Counted from the stretch's first letter, positions 1-5,968 are shown. The stretch is 5,996 bases of DNA from Halieaceae bacterium (GCA_011523115.1 WTHO01000215.1:20400-26395); one strand, 5' to 3'. Notes: generated by a model from the letters alone, not told the origin. Made by a program: numbers and translations.

Positions 1-238
1 CACGCCCTTTGCGGTCCAGAATCTGGCCTCGAGTGGGCGGGATCACCTCGACTCTAATGCGGTTTCGATCTGATTGCGTGAGGAAGTCTGCGTGTTGGGT
101 AATCTGCAGGGAGTAGTAGCGGTAAACCAAAATGGACAACAGCAATCCGACGCCAAGCACTGCGACGATCAAGCGAGATCGGTTGATGCGCCATTCTCGA
201 CGCGTATCGCGAAGGGCATCAAGACTACCCAGCATCAT
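1..238 (-). CDS. mrdA: Penicillin-binding protein 2, N-terminal part (cut by window edge)
   Basis: PBP2 is the inner-membrane transpeptidase that cross-links peptidoglycan during cell elongation, working with RodA and MreB. Only the first 79 codons are present; the gene continues past the left edge. The visible protein starts MMLGSLDALRDTRREW, has a short basic cytoplasmic tail, one membrane segment at about residues 22-44 (IVAVLGVGLLLSILVYRYY), then SLQI, a D-x-x-T-x-S-x-x-NRIR stretch and PPTRGQILDRKG at residues 67-78. The NRIR and P-x-RG-x-I-x-DR-x-G motifs are the conserved start of the PBP2 periplasmic non-catalytic domain. The catalytic SxxK domain lies outside the window. The start ATG at 238-236 overlaps the rlmH stop as ATGA, with GAGG at 247-244 as a close ribosome site; a second ATG follows at 235-233. 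Position after rlmH is the usual place for this gene, and rodA would be expected next. Confidence 0.93.
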   Translation of the reverse strand, partial: MMLGSLDALRDTRREWRINRSRLIVAVLGVGLLLSILVYRYYSLQITQHADFLTQSDRNRIRVEVIPPTRGQILDRKGR

Positions 239-705
239 TGGCCTCGGTGATAGGGGTGCCGGGCCTGCAGGGACCAAGCCCGATAAAGTTGCTCAGCGAG
301 AATTACCCTAACGAGCGGGTGCGGCAAAGTAATTCGCCCAAAGGACCAGCGTTCGATGGCACGCTGCAAAATCGTTTGGTGCAGTCCGTCGGGTCCCCCG
401 ATCACAAAACTGATCTGCTCTCCATTCATCTGCCACTGGCCAAAACGTTCTGCGATCAACTCGGTGCTGATTTCTCGGCCCGCCACATCGAGGGCAACCA
501 TTTGCCCCGATTTGCCCAGCCTTGACAAGATGGCCTTTGCTTCTTGTTCCTGATGTTGCTGGGCAGAGCTCGTGCCGCGCTTGGCAGGAGGGACATCCAG
601 CCACTCCACAGAGAAATCGCGGGGCATTCTGCGTGTGTATTCTTGCACCCCCTCGTTAACCCACGCTGGCATTTTCTGCCCCACTGCCAACACGCGCAGT
701 CGCAT
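235..705 (-). CDS. rlmH: 23S rRNA pseudouridine(1915)-N3 methyltransferase RlmH
   Basis: RlmH is a small SPOUT-family methyltransferase. In E. coli it uses S-adenosylmethionine to methylate N3 of pseudouridine 1915 in helix 69 of 23S rRNA, acting on assembled 70S ribosomes. The 156-residue product matches the usual length of about 155. Visible signatures are the N-terminal strand [20 protein letters not shown] at 41-44, the SAM-binding glycine loop IGGPDGL at 102-108, the C-terminal knot segment LPHPLVRVILAEQLYRAWS at 127-145, and the terminal HPYHRG at 150-155. A longer reading frame opens at 741, but the family starts at MRLRVLAVG, so the ATG at 705-703 is chosen. That ATG overlaps the rsfS stop by one base (TGATG), which suggests coupled translation; GAGGA lies rather far upstream at 725-721. 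The downstream overlap with mrdA is 4 bases. The pairing with rsfS places two ribosome-related functions side by side, as in most proteobacteria. Confidence 0.97.
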   Translation of the reverse strand: MRLRVLAVGQKMPAWVNEGVQEYTRRMPRDFSVEWLDVPPAKRGTSSAQQHQEQEAKAILSRLGKSGQMVALDVAGREISTELIAERFGQWQMNGEQISFVIGGPDGLHQTILQRAIERWSFGRITLPHPLVRVILAEQLYRAWSLQARHPYHRGQ

Positions 706-1079
706 CAGTCGCTCTGAGGTTCCTCTGCCCGCACGGACCACAACCGCTCGAGGTCATAGAAGCTTCGGGTAGCGGGTTGCATCACATGCACGACCACATC
801 ACCAAAATCGACGAGCACCCATTCGCCGACGCGCTCTCCCTCGACGCCCAGTGGCCGCAGCCCCTGCTCCTTGGCTTTCATCAACACGTTGTCCGCAAGA
901 GATTTCACGTGCCGACTCGAGGTGCCACTTGCGATCACAAGATAATCCATGACCGAGCTCAGGCTACGCACGTCCATGACGACAGGGTCCAGTGCCTTGA
1001 GGTCATCCAGGGCAAGCCGTGCTATCCCGAGCAGGTCGTTCTCATCTGAAGCATCTACTGCAGTGGCTTTGGTCGTCAT
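705..1079 (-). CDS. rsfS: Ribosomal silencing factor RsfS
   Basis: RsfS (formerly YbeB; DUF143/Iojap family) binds ribosomal protein uL14 on the 50S subunit and blocks joining to the 30S, lowering translation in stationary phase or on nutrient downshift. The product is 124 residues; E. coli RsfS is about 105, and the excess is split between a roughly 11-residue N-terminal extension ([15 protein letters not shown]) and a short acidic tail (RAEEPQSD). Conserved blocks are [14 protein letters not shown] at 24-37, [18 protein letters not shown] at 41-58, [19 protein letters not shown] at 77-95 followed by VVHVM, and YDLERLW at 108-114, all typical of the family. No better internal ATG exists before the conserved domain, so the ATG at 1079 is kept. 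That ATG overlaps the nadD stop as ATGA and has no strong Shine-Dalgarno of its own, consistent with translational coupling. The gene order nadD-rsfS-rlmH is strongly conserved. Confidence 0.96.
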   Translation of the reverse strand: MTTKATAVDASDENDLLGIARLALDDLKALDPVVMDVRSLSSVMDYLVIASGTSSRHVKSLADNVLMKAKEQGLRPLGVEGERVGEWVLVDFGDVVVHVMQPATRSFYDLERLWSVRAEEPQSD

Positions 1080-1744
1080 GACTTACCGGGGCCGAAAAGG
1101 GCGTTGCGCTCAATATACTCCATTACCGGATCGGGCAGCAGAAAGCGGGGGCTATTCCCCAAGGCATAGACATCTCGTATCTGCGACGACGCGATATCGA
1201 GTACTGGCTGTTGCAGCATGACGACACCTCCCGCCGGGCGCAAAGACAGCTCCGGGCGCTCAATCCGATGTTGGATCAGCCAGCTAGTGACCTCTTCCGG
1301 GGGCGTTGCTGAGCCTGGACGGTCCAGCACCGCGACGTGGGCCAAACTCAGCAACTCACGCCATCGCGCCCAGCGAGGCAAAGTCAGGAGGCTGTCCGAG
1401 CCAATAATCCACACCAAGGCGCGCGTTCCGCCATACTGCGCACGCAATGCCTCCAAAGTGTCGATGGTGAACGATGGACCGGCGCGGTCGAGCTCTCGCG
1501 CATCTACGCCCAAGCCCGGCACATCCGCGACTGCAAGCTCGAGCATCGCAAGGCGATGAGCCCCTGTTAGCATCGCCTCGGGCTTCAGCGGCGATTGCGC
1601 AGCCGGGACAAGATCGACGCGCAACAAGTTCAGGGCCTCCCGCACGGCCATCGCCCCGCGCAAATGGCCAATGTGCACCGGATCGAAGGAGCCACCCAGA
1701 AAACCCAGGGGGCCACTCTCGTCATGCATCAGCGCGTCGCTCAC
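1076..1744 (-). CDS. nadD: Nicotinate-nucleotide adenylyltransferase NadD
   Basis: NadD transfers AMP from ATP to nicotinate mononucleotide, giving deamido-NAD, the penultimate step of NAD synthesis in the cytosol. The 222-residue product is close to the family norm of about 210-220. It shows the nucleotidyltransferase signature [11 protein letters not shown] at 17-27 (the HxGH ATP-binding motif), VPAAQSPLK at 46-54, the substrate-loop stretch [11 protein letters not shown] at 87-97, IIGSDSL at 113-119, LPRWARW at 122-128, and the C-terminal SSQIR at 186-190 that binds the ATP phosphates. The first start is GTG at 1744-1742, overlapping the proA stop as GTGA. An in-frame ATG at 1729-1727 would give 217 residues and also fits the family. 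Neither start has a well-spaced Shine-Dalgarno; I keep GTG because the 4-base overlap repeats the pattern seen through this operon. The downstream stop overlaps the rsfS start. Confidence 0.96.
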   Translation of the reverse strand: MSDALMHDESGPLGFLGGSFDPVHIGHLRGAMAVREALNLLRVDLVPAAQSPLKPEAMLTGAHRLAMLELAVADVPGLGVDARELDRAGPSFTIDTLEALRAQYGGTRALVWIIGSDSLLTLPRWARWRELLSLAHVAVLDRPGSATPPEEVTSWLIQHRIERPELSLRPAGGVVMLQQPVLDIASSQIRDVYALGNSPRFLLPDPVMEYIERNALFGPGKS

Positions 1745-2997
1745 TGGCGAATGTGGCCATCCCCTCGCACAATGTATTTTCGCGAGGTGAGGCCCTCAAG
1801 ACCGACGGGACCTCGGGCGTGGAGCTTGCCGGTTGAGATGCCGATCTCTGCACCCAATCCGTACTCGAAGCCATCGGCAAAGCGCGTGGAAGCGTTGTGC
1901 ATCACCGACCCGGAATCGACCTCGCGGAGAAATCGGTCCGCGGTGGACGCGTTCTCTGTCACGATGCTCTCGGTATGATCCGATCCATACCGCGCGATGT
2001 GTGCCATTGCCTCATCAACATCTTCGACGATTTTCACACTGAGAATCGGTCCGAGATATTCGGTGGCCCAATCCGCCTCTGCGGCGTCCACCACAATCGC
2101 CGACGCCGCCTGTCGCGACGCCGCGCAACCTCTCACCTCGACGCCTGCTTCCTGCAATGCGGCCACCAGATCCGGCAGGATGCCAGCTCGACCCCGTGCG
2201 ACGAGGAGTGTTTCCATGGTGTTGCAGGTTCCATAGCGTTGGGTCTTGGCATTCAGCGCAATCCGATGGGCTTTTTCAGGATCGGCATCCACGTCAATGT
2301 AAACATGGCAGATGCCGTCGAGGTGTTTCAGTATGGCGATCTGGCTCTCTGCCGCGACGCGCTCGATCAGACCCTTCCCGCCGCGAGGCACCACCAAATC
2401 AATGTATTCAGGCATGGTCAGCAGCGCGCCGACCGCCGCGCGATCCACCACGGGCACCACCTGCGCCGCTTGCACCGGTAGCTCCGCTCTCGCCAGCCCG
2501 GTGGCAATCGCTTCACCCAGAGCGGTGTTGGAATGGATCGCCTCCGATCCACCCCTGAGAATCACGGCGTTGCCCGCCTTGAGACACAGCGACGCTGCCT
2601 CGACGGTCACGTTCGGTCTCGATTCGTAGATCATGCCAATGACGCCCAGCGGGACTCTCATGCTGCCCACATCAATCCCGGAAGGCATGCGGCGCACATC
2701 GGTAATGTGACCGATGGGTTCAGGTAGCGCCGCTACCTGGCTGAGCCCTTCCTCCAGAACATCCAGCCGCGCAGCATTCAGTGCCAGACGATCGAGCAAA
2801 GCTGGATCAAGACCGCTGGCTCGGCCAGCCTCGAGATCCCTCTCGTTCGCCGACAGAATCTGCTCCCGGCTGTCGGCCAAAGCGACGCGAATCTGCAAAA
2901 GCGCCTCGTTGCGTTGCTCAACGCCGGAAGCCGCGACGATTCTCGCTGCCGCTCGGGCAGCACGCCCCATTTCAACCATCGTGGCCTGAATATCCAT
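1741..2997 (-). CDS. proA: Gamma-glutamyl phosphate reductase (glutamate-5-semialdehyde dehydrogenase)
   Basis: ProA reduces gamma-glutamyl phosphate with NADPH to glutamate-5-semialdehyde, which cyclises on the way to proline; it acts in the cytosol after glutamate 5-kinase (ProB). The 418 residues match the family length of about 417-421 and cover the whole aldehyde-dehydrogenase fold. Visible motifs are [20 protein letters not shown] near 115-134, [13 protein letters not shown] at 141-153, VPRGGKGLI at 203-211, the catalytic cysteine at 258 in [11 protein letters not shown], and the C-terminal run [20 protein letters not shown] at 367-386 followed by [20 protein letters not shown]. The start at 2997 lacks a clear ribosome site. 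The in-frame ATG at 2979 has AGG five bases upstream and would give 412 residues; the longer form aligns better with Pseudomonas-type ProA as I recall it. proB is not adjacent. ProA followed by nadD is the known Pseudomonas-type arrangement. The stop overlaps the nadD GTG by 4 bases. Confidence 0.97.
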   Translation of the reverse strand: MDIQATMVEMGRAARAAARIVAASGVEQRNEALLQIRVALADSREQILSANERDLEAGRASGLDPALLDRLALNAARLDVLEEGLSQVAALPEPIGHITDVRRMPSGIDVGSMRVPLGVIGMIYESRPNVTVEAASLCLKAGNAVILRGGSEAIHSNTALGEAIATGLARAELPVQAAQVVPVVDRAAVGALLTMPEYIDLVVPRGGKGLIERVAAESQIAILKHLDGICHVYIDVDADPEKAHRIALNAKTQRYGTCNTMETLLVARGRAGILPDLVAALQEAGVEVRGCAASRQAASAIVVDAAEADWATEYLGPILSVKIVEDVDEAMAHIARYGSDHTESIVTENASTADRFLREVDSGSVMHNASTRFADGFEYGLGAEIGISTGKLHARGPVGLEGLTSRKYIVRGDGHIRQ

Positions 2998-3024
2998 AGT
3001 CGTGGGATAGTCGTGCGCTTTCGC

Positions 3025-3042
3025 AAATCAGGCTTCGCCTGA
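3025..3042 (-). other. Small perfect hairpin over the grxD stop codon
   Basis: Read on the minus strand, TCAGGC-GAA-GCCTGA forms a 6-bp stem closing a GAA triloop, followed by only three T residues. The final TGA is the grxD stop codon. The core GCGAAGC is known as an unusually stable mini-hairpin in nucleic acid studies. It could act as a weak attenuator or an RNA-stability element between grxD and proA, but the T-run is too short for a convincing intrinsic terminator. Confidence 0.3.
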
Positions 3043-3360
3043 CGCCTCTCCGGCACCTGCGGTGATCAATTCTTTCAACTCACCGGTGGTTTCCATGTCA
3101 CAGACGATGTCGCAACCGCCGACCAGCTCCCCGTCAACCCAGAGTTGGGGAAAAGTAGGCCAGTTGGCGAACGCAGGCAGATTAGCGCGAATCTCTGGAT
3201 TGCTCAGCACATCAACATAAGCGAATCGCTCGCCGCAGGACATGAGCGCCTGAACCGTGCGGGCAGAGAAGCCGCACTGGGGTTGATTGGGTGAGCCCTT
3301 CATATAAAGAATGACCCGGTTGCCCTCGATTTGCTCACGGATAGTGTCCATGATGTCCAT
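3028..3360 (-). CDS. grxD: Monothiol glutaredoxin GrxD (Grx4 type, CGFS)
   Basis: GrxD is a cytosolic monothiol glutaredoxin that binds a bridging [2Fe-2S] cluster with glutathione and BolA-type partners, and delivers or stores Fe-S clusters. The product chosen here is 110 residues (family about 108-115). It carries LYMKGSP at 18-24, the active-site CGFS at 29-32, GERFAYVDVL at 43-52, and WPTFPQLWVDGELVGGCDIV at 67-86 with the cis-proline in TFP. Upstream in-frame ATGs occur at 3417 and 3375. The ATG at 3360 is preferred because GGAG sits 6 bases before it, the resulting N-terminus MDIMDTIREQI matches Pseudomonas-type GrxD, and the 3417 ATG lies inside the predicted -10 element. The C-terminus ends in a short Gly/Ala/Glu tail. 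It is divergent from argD and 30 bases upstream of proA with no obvious terminator or promoter between, so it probably leads the operon. Confidence 0.95.
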   Translation of the reverse strand: MDIMDTIREQIEGNRVILYMKGSPNQPQCGFSARTVQALMSCGERFAYVDVLSNPEIRANLPAFANWPTFPQLWVDGELVGGCDIVCDMETTGELKELITAGAGEASGEA

Positions 3361-3366
3361 GCTTTG

Positions 3367-3370
3367 CTCC
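3367..3370 (-). promoter_or_regulatory. Ribosome binding site that fixes the grxD start
   Basis: On the minus strand GGAG is followed by a 6-base spacer and the ATG at 3360-3358. It is the best-spaced Shine-Dalgarno seen for any start in the leftward cluster, and it decides between three in-frame ATGs (3417, 3375, 3360). Confidence 0.7.
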
Positions 3371-3374
3371 GTCA

Positions 3375-3390
3375 TGGCGGCGCGCCGCCA
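3375..3390. repeat. Perfect 16-bp GC-rich palindrome in the grxD leader
   Basis: TGGCGGCGCGCCGCCA reads identically on both strands. In the grxD leader RNA it can fold as a 6-bp stem, UGGCGG with CCGCCA, closing a CGCG loop, and it ends four bases before the GGAG ribosome site. It could be a protein-binding operator, an RNA hairpin tuning grxD translation, or chance in GC-rich DNA. Confidence 0.6.
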
Positions 3391-3415
3391 ATGCTGTTGT
3401 TGAATGTGGTCCGAC

Positions 3416-3444
3416 ATTGTAATACGAGCGCGGCATCAGGGCAG
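3416..3444 (-). promoter_or_regulatory. Candidate sigma70 promoter for grxD (and possibly the whole leftward operon)
   Basis: On the minus strand a -10 TACAAT (3421-3416, five of six consensus bases) lies 17 bp downstream of a weak -35 CTGCCC (3444-3439). The start of transcription would fall near 3409, giving a leader of about 49 bases that includes the 16-bp palindrome and the GGAG site. The good -10 and ideal spacing support it; the -35 is poor, so an activator or another site is possible. Confidence 0.45.
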
Positions 3445-3462
3445 TGCTTACACTCGTAAAAT

Positions 3463-3489
3463 GTGCTGACAGCGGATTTGACTCAGCAC
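3463..3489. promoter_or_regulatory. Spaced inverted repeat at the argD promoter (candidate operator)
   Basis: GTGCTGA (3463-3469) and TCAGCAC (3483-3489) are exact inverted copies separated by 13 bp, with arm centres 20 bp apart, about two helical turns. The right arm overlaps the end of the candidate argD -35. This geometry would suit a dimeric repressor or activator. It does not look like the E. coli ArgR box, and I cannot name the protein. Confidence 0.35.
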
Positions 3490-3505
3490 CACGCTCAGCT
3501 ACTCT
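3478..3505 (+). promoter_or_regulatory. Candidate sigma70 promoter for argD-argF
   Basis: A -35 TTGACT (3478-3483, five of six bases) is followed after 16 bp by a weak -10 TACTCT (3500-3505), predicting a start near 3512 and a leader of about 26 bases to the argD ATG. A second possible -10, TAAAAT at 3457-3462 (five of six), has no good -35 at the right distance. Either could be used. Confidence 0.35.
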
Positions 3506-3537
3506 TGCACTCCGATTACCGCACTGCGCCAATCACC

Positions 3538-4734
3538 ATGCCAGAAGCGCCTTCTGCCATCATGCCAACCTATGGCCGGTTGCCCGTCACCTTCTCCCGA
3601 GGTGAGGGGGCGATCCTGTACGACACCGACAACAGGCCTTATCTGGACGGCGTCTCAGGGATCGCCGTCACGAATCTGGGGCATCAGCATCCGCAGGTCA
3701 CGGCCGCGGTCATTGAGCAAGCGCAAAAGCTCGTTCATACCTCCAACCTCTTTCGCATCGACCTGCAAGAGTCGGTCGCCGAGCAACTCCGGGCCATGAC
3801 GGGCATGGAGAACATGTTCTTCTGCAACTCAGGCGCCGAGGCCAATGAGGCCGCCATTAAACTCGCGAGGCGCTTCGGACACCAGAAAGGCATCGAGACG
3901 CCACATATGATCGTCCTCGACGGTGCCTTTCACGGTCGCACTGTAGGCGCACTGTCAGCAACGGGTAACCAGAAAATCCGACAGGGGTTTGGGCCACTGC
4001 TTGAGGGGTTTCTGCATGTACCCCCTAATGATCTGAGCGCGATCGACGCACTGGCTGATAGCCGGACTGATATTGCTGCCATCATGGTTGAACCCATTAT
4101 GGGCGAGGGCGGCATTCGCCCGTTGCAAACAGATTATCTTCGGGGTCTCCACGCGCGGTGCGCTAAACAGGACTGGTTGCTCATCTTCGACGAAGTGCAA
4201 ACCGGTAACGGCCGCTGTGGCTCGGCCTATGTGTTTGAGCAACTTGGTGTATCGCCGGATGTACTGCTGACCGCCAAGGGGCTGGGAAACGGGTTGCCTA
4301 TCGGCGTCTGTATGGCCAAGGGGGTCGCAGCTGAACAGCTCGGTCCCGGGGACCACGGCTCTACCTACGGGGGCAATCCTCTATGCTGTGCAGCGGCTCA
4401 GGCGGTGCTGCGCACGCTCAGCGAGGAACCCGTTATGCAGCGCGCCGAGGCCATTCGCCATCGGTTGCTCTCCGCACTGAACAGCCACATTCAAGATCCA
4501 TCTCTCATCGCCGAAGTGCGTGGCCGGGGTCTGATGATCGGCATCCAGCCTACAACAGCAACCGATCAGATCGTTGCAAGAGGATTGGACAAAGGGGTGC
4601 TCCTCAACATCGCAGGGGGAGATACTGTTCGCGTCCTGCCACCGCTGGTCATGAGCGACGAGCAGGCCGAAGAGCTTGGTGCCACCATTGCAGCGGTGCT
4701 CAACGACATTGCACAACAGGATGACTGCGCATGA
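3538..4734 (+). CDS. argD: Acetylornithine aminotransferase ArgD (class III, PLP-dependent)
   Basis: ArgD transfers the amino group of glutamate to N-acetylglutamate semialdehyde, giving N-acetylornithine in arginine synthesis; many homologues also serve as succinyldiaminopimelate aminotransferase in lysine synthesis. The 398 residues match the family (about 390-406). Visible motifs: [20 protein letters not shown] near 10-29, [18 protein letters not shown] at 94-111 (cofactor phosphate binding), [11 protein letters not shown] at 130-140, EPIMGEGGI at 185-193, [14 protein letters not shown] at 215-228 with the PLP-ring Asp218, [12 protein letters not shown] at 245-256 with the Schiff-base Lys247, and [10 protein letters not shown] at 273-282. 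The reading frame is open back to a GTG at 3463, but conserved sequence begins near PTYGRLP, so the ATG at 3538 is chosen; ATG at 3562 is also possible. Neither has a clear Shine-Dalgarno. The stop overlaps argF by 4 bases, tying the two arginine genes together. Related 4-aminobutyrate or beta-alanine transaminases are less likely given argF. Confidence 0.94.
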   Translation: MPEAPSAIMPTYGRLPVTFSRGEGAILYDTDNRPYLDGVSGIAVTNLGHQHPQVTAAVIEQAQKLVHTSNLFRIDLQESVAEQLRAMTGMENMFFCNSGAEANEAAIKLARRFGHQKGIETPHMIVLDGAFHGRTVGALSATGNQKIRQGFGPLLEGFLHVPPNDLSAIDALADSRTDIAAIMVEPIMGEGGIRPLQTDYLRGLHARCAKQDWLLIFDEVQTGNGRCGSAYVFEQLGVSPDVLLTAKGLGNGLPIGVCMAKGVAAEQLGPGDHGSTYGGNPLCCAAAQAVLRTLSEEPVMQRAEAIRHRLLSALNSHIQDPSLIAEVRGRGLMIGIQPTTATDQIVARGLDKGVLLNIAGGDTVRVLPPLVMSDEQAEELGATIAAVLNDIAQQDDCA

Positions 4735-5639
4735 CGGCGCCACGACACTTTCTCACCCTGATGGATCTCTCAGCAGATGAAATCCGGCTCCTTATCGACA
4801 GAGCGATCGAACTCAAGGCGCAGTGGCGCGCGGGTAACCCTCAGCGCAGCATGGAGGGCAAGGTCCTGGCCATGATTTTCACTAAAGCCTCGACTCGCAC
4901 CCGGGTTTCCTTCGAGGCGGGTATGGCGCAACTGGGTGGCAGCGCACTTTTTCTGTCCGGGCAGGATACGCAGCTGGGGCGGGGTGAACCGATCGAGGAT
5001 ACCGCCAAAGTCATCTCCTCGATGGTCGATATGGTGATGATCAGGACCTTTGCCCACGCCGATGTCGAGACCTTCGCTCAGCACTCCCGCGTGCCCGTGA
5101 TTAACGGCCTGACCGATGACTACCACCCGTGCCAAATCCTCGCGGACTTACAGACCTTCTTCGAAGTCAGAGGAGATATTCAGGGCAAGACAGTGTGCTG
5201 GCTGGGAGATGGCAACAACGTCTGTCACTCCTGGATGAACGCTGCGAGGCAACTCGACTTCGAGGTGGTGGTGGCCTGCCCCGAGGGCTACGACCCGGAC
5301 CCCACGCTGTTGGGCGCCTGTTCTCAGTGGGTGCGAATAGAGCGTGACGCCAGCCGGGCCGTGCAGGGCGCAGACCTTCTGGTCACGGACGTTTGGGCCT
5401 CTATGGGTCAGGAAGCCGAGCAAAATCAACGCGCCGCTAATCTGGCGCCCTATCAGTTGAACCGGCCGCTACTGGATTTGGCCGCACCCGACGCGCTTTA
5501 CATGCACTGCTTGCCCGCCCATCGCGGCGAAGAAATCAGCGCTGAACTCATGGAAGCCCCAGATACCGTCATCTGGCAGGAGGCGGAAAACCGGCTTCAT
5601 GCGCAGAAAGCGCTGATGGAGCTGCTGATAGGCGGGTGA
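4731..5639 (+). CDS. argF: Ornithine carbamoyltransferase (anabolic)
   Basis: ArgF joins carbamoyl phosphate to ornithine, giving citrulline and phosphate, in arginine synthesis; it works as a cytosolic trimer or higher oligomer. The 302 residues match the short anabolic OTCases typical of Pseudomonas and relatives (about 305), rather than the roughly 334-residue E. coli ArgF/ArgI or catabolic ArcB type. Visible motifs: [15 protein letters not shown] at 50-64 with the carbamoyl-phosphate loop STRTR (54-58), HPCQILAD at 132-139, [12 protein letters not shown] at 157-168, DVWASMGQE at 220-228 (ornithine side) and [10 protein letters not shown] at 259-268 with the catalytic cysteine, then [13 protein letters not shown] near the C-terminus. 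The ATG at 4731 overlaps the argD stop as ATGA, and AGGA at 4718-4721 gives a usable ribosome site with a 9-base spacer. No feedback or regulatory domain is seen. argG, often nearby in other genomes, does not follow within the window. Confidence 0.97.
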   Translation: MTAPRHFLTLMDLSADEIRLLIDRAIELKAQWRAGNPQRSMEGKVLAMIFTKASTRTRVSFEAGMAQLGGSALFLSGQDTQLGRGEPIEDTAKVISSMVDMVMIRTFAHADVETFAQHSRVPVINGLTDDYHPCQILADLQTFFEVRGDIQGKTVCWLGDGNNVCHSWMNAARQLDFEVVVACPEGYDPDPTLLGACSQWVRIERDASRAVQGADLLVTDVWASMGQEAEQNQRAANLAPYQLNRPLLDLAAPDALYMHCLPAHRGEEISAELMEAPDTVIWQEAENRLHAQKALMELLIGG

Positions 5640-5703
5640 CAAGTCCACAGTGGCAAGTGAGCCTCCCCGCGACGCGGATTGACCAAGCACTCCAGAAATC
5701 GTT

Positions 5704-5744
5704 AAAAAATAGCGGCCGGAAGGATAAAAAATTCATCCTCCGCC
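5704..5744 (-). terminator. Bulged hairpin with a T-run on the minus strand
   Basis: Arms 5714-5725 and 5735-5744 pair over ten base pairs with two single-base bulges (GGAT/ATCC, CGGA/TCCG, GG/CC) around a 9-base loop. Read leftward, the hairpin is followed after four bases by six T residues (5709-5704), the layout of an intrinsic terminator for minus-strand transcription. Read rightward there is no T-run, so it would not end argF transcripts by the standard mechanism, though it could protect their 3' end. No minus-strand gene is visible to its right, which weakens the terminator reading. Confidence 0.4.
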
Positions 5745-5819
5745 CACTAACCTGCCATGCCCAAAAATTCATTCGAAAACTCAGTGGCTTAGGTCTAAAG
5801 CACCCATCACACGATAGCG

Positions 5820-5839
5820 TTACGCACAGATTGTCCACA
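5820..5839 (+). promoter_or_regulatory. Two tandem DnaA-box-like 9-mers
   Basis: TTACGCACA (5820-5828) and TTGTCCACA (5831-5839) each differ by one base from the DnaA box consensus TTATNCACA. They point the same way and begin 11 bp apart, one helical turn. Paired DnaA boxes occur upstream of nrdA in E. coli as well as in replication origins. They sit about 60-75 bp upstream of the transcription start predicted for the neighbouring promoter. No AT-rich unwinding element or larger box cluster is present, so an origin is not indicated. Confidence 0.4.
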
Positions 5840-5861
5840 AAAAAGACCCAGCATCCTCTGC

Positions 5862-5890
5862 TTGCATTGTGGGCCAGACCCGCCTATCTT
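5862..5890 (+). promoter_or_regulatory. Candidate sigma70 promoter for a gene beyond the right edge
   Basis: TTGCAT (5862-5867) and TATCTT (5885-5890) are separated by exactly 17 bp, matching three and four of six consensus bases respectively, with the start predicted near 5897. The -10 lies in the left arm of the strong inverted repeat at 5883-5924, a typical position for a repressor site. The leader would be at least 100 bases before any start codon, since none is evident in the remaining window. Confidence 0.4.
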
Positions 5891-5926
5891 GGGGTTTCCG
5901 GTTGGGGAAACCCCCAGATATAGGTG
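5879..5926. promoter_or_regulatory. Strong inverted repeat, readable as two degenerate NrdR boxes
   Basis: The core is an exact 9-bp inverted repeat, GGGGTTTCC (5891-5899) and GGAAACCCC (5906-5914), around GGTTGG; CCTATCT and AGATATAGG extend it outward with one mismatch and a two-base bulge, so the whole structure spans 5883-5924. The outer parts, 5879-5894 and 5911-5926, can be aligned to the NrdR box aCACwAtATaTwGtgt with roughly half to two thirds of positions agreeing and a 16-bp linker, the spacing described for paired NrdR boxes. The position over the -10 and start site fits repression. The NrdR reading is an inference; the inverted repeat itself is plain. Confidence 0.4.
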
Positions 5927-5956
5927 TTGAGCCCAAAAACAACATAAAGCTCAAAA

Positions 5957-5968
5957 GGACACCTGTCC
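5957..5968. repeat. Short inverted repeat GGACA-CC-TGTCC near the right edge
   Basis: Two 5-bp arms flank a 2-bp centre, followed by CCGGAAAAAG. The string resembles, from memory, the GGACAGGTGTCC/CCCCGGAAA-type motifs scattered in gammaproteobacterial genomes near REP-associated (Y1) transposases. The window ends 28 bases later, so no transposase can be seen. Confidence 0.25.

Noticed and set aside
706..741. N-terminal extension of RlmH to a start at 741
   Set aside because: The extra 12 residues lie inside rsfS and are absent from the family; MRLRVLAVG at 705 is the natural start.
1897..2481. 194-codon plus-strand frame inside proA
   Set aside because: It is antisense to conserved ProA motifs; long shadow frames are common opposite GC-rich genes, and the protein is rich in His/Arg/Cys without domain structure.
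3361..3417. Longer GrxD beginning at 3417 or 3375
   Set aside because: The ATG at 3417 lies in the predicted -10, neither has a ribosome site, and the extra residues are outside the family; GGAG before 3360 settles it.
3463..3537. ArgD extension from the GTG at 3463
   Set aside because: The extra 25 residues have no counterpart in the family and overlap the candidate promoter and inverted repeat.
5569..5838. 89-codon minus-strand frame antisense to the argF end
   Set aside because: It runs into argF on the opposite strand, has no family resemblance, and passes straight through the terminator-like hairpin.
5820..5839. Replication origin suggested by the DnaA-like boxes
   Set aside because: Only two imperfect boxes, no AT-rich unwinding region, and no dnaA, dnaN, gidA or rpmH nearby.
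5636..5923. 95-codon plus-strand frame starting GTG and overlapping the argF stop as GTGA
   Set aside because: No recognisable motif or domain, no good ribosome site, and the frame crosses the hairpin, DnaA-like boxes, promoter and inverted repeat. The overlap pattern is tempting but could arise by chance.
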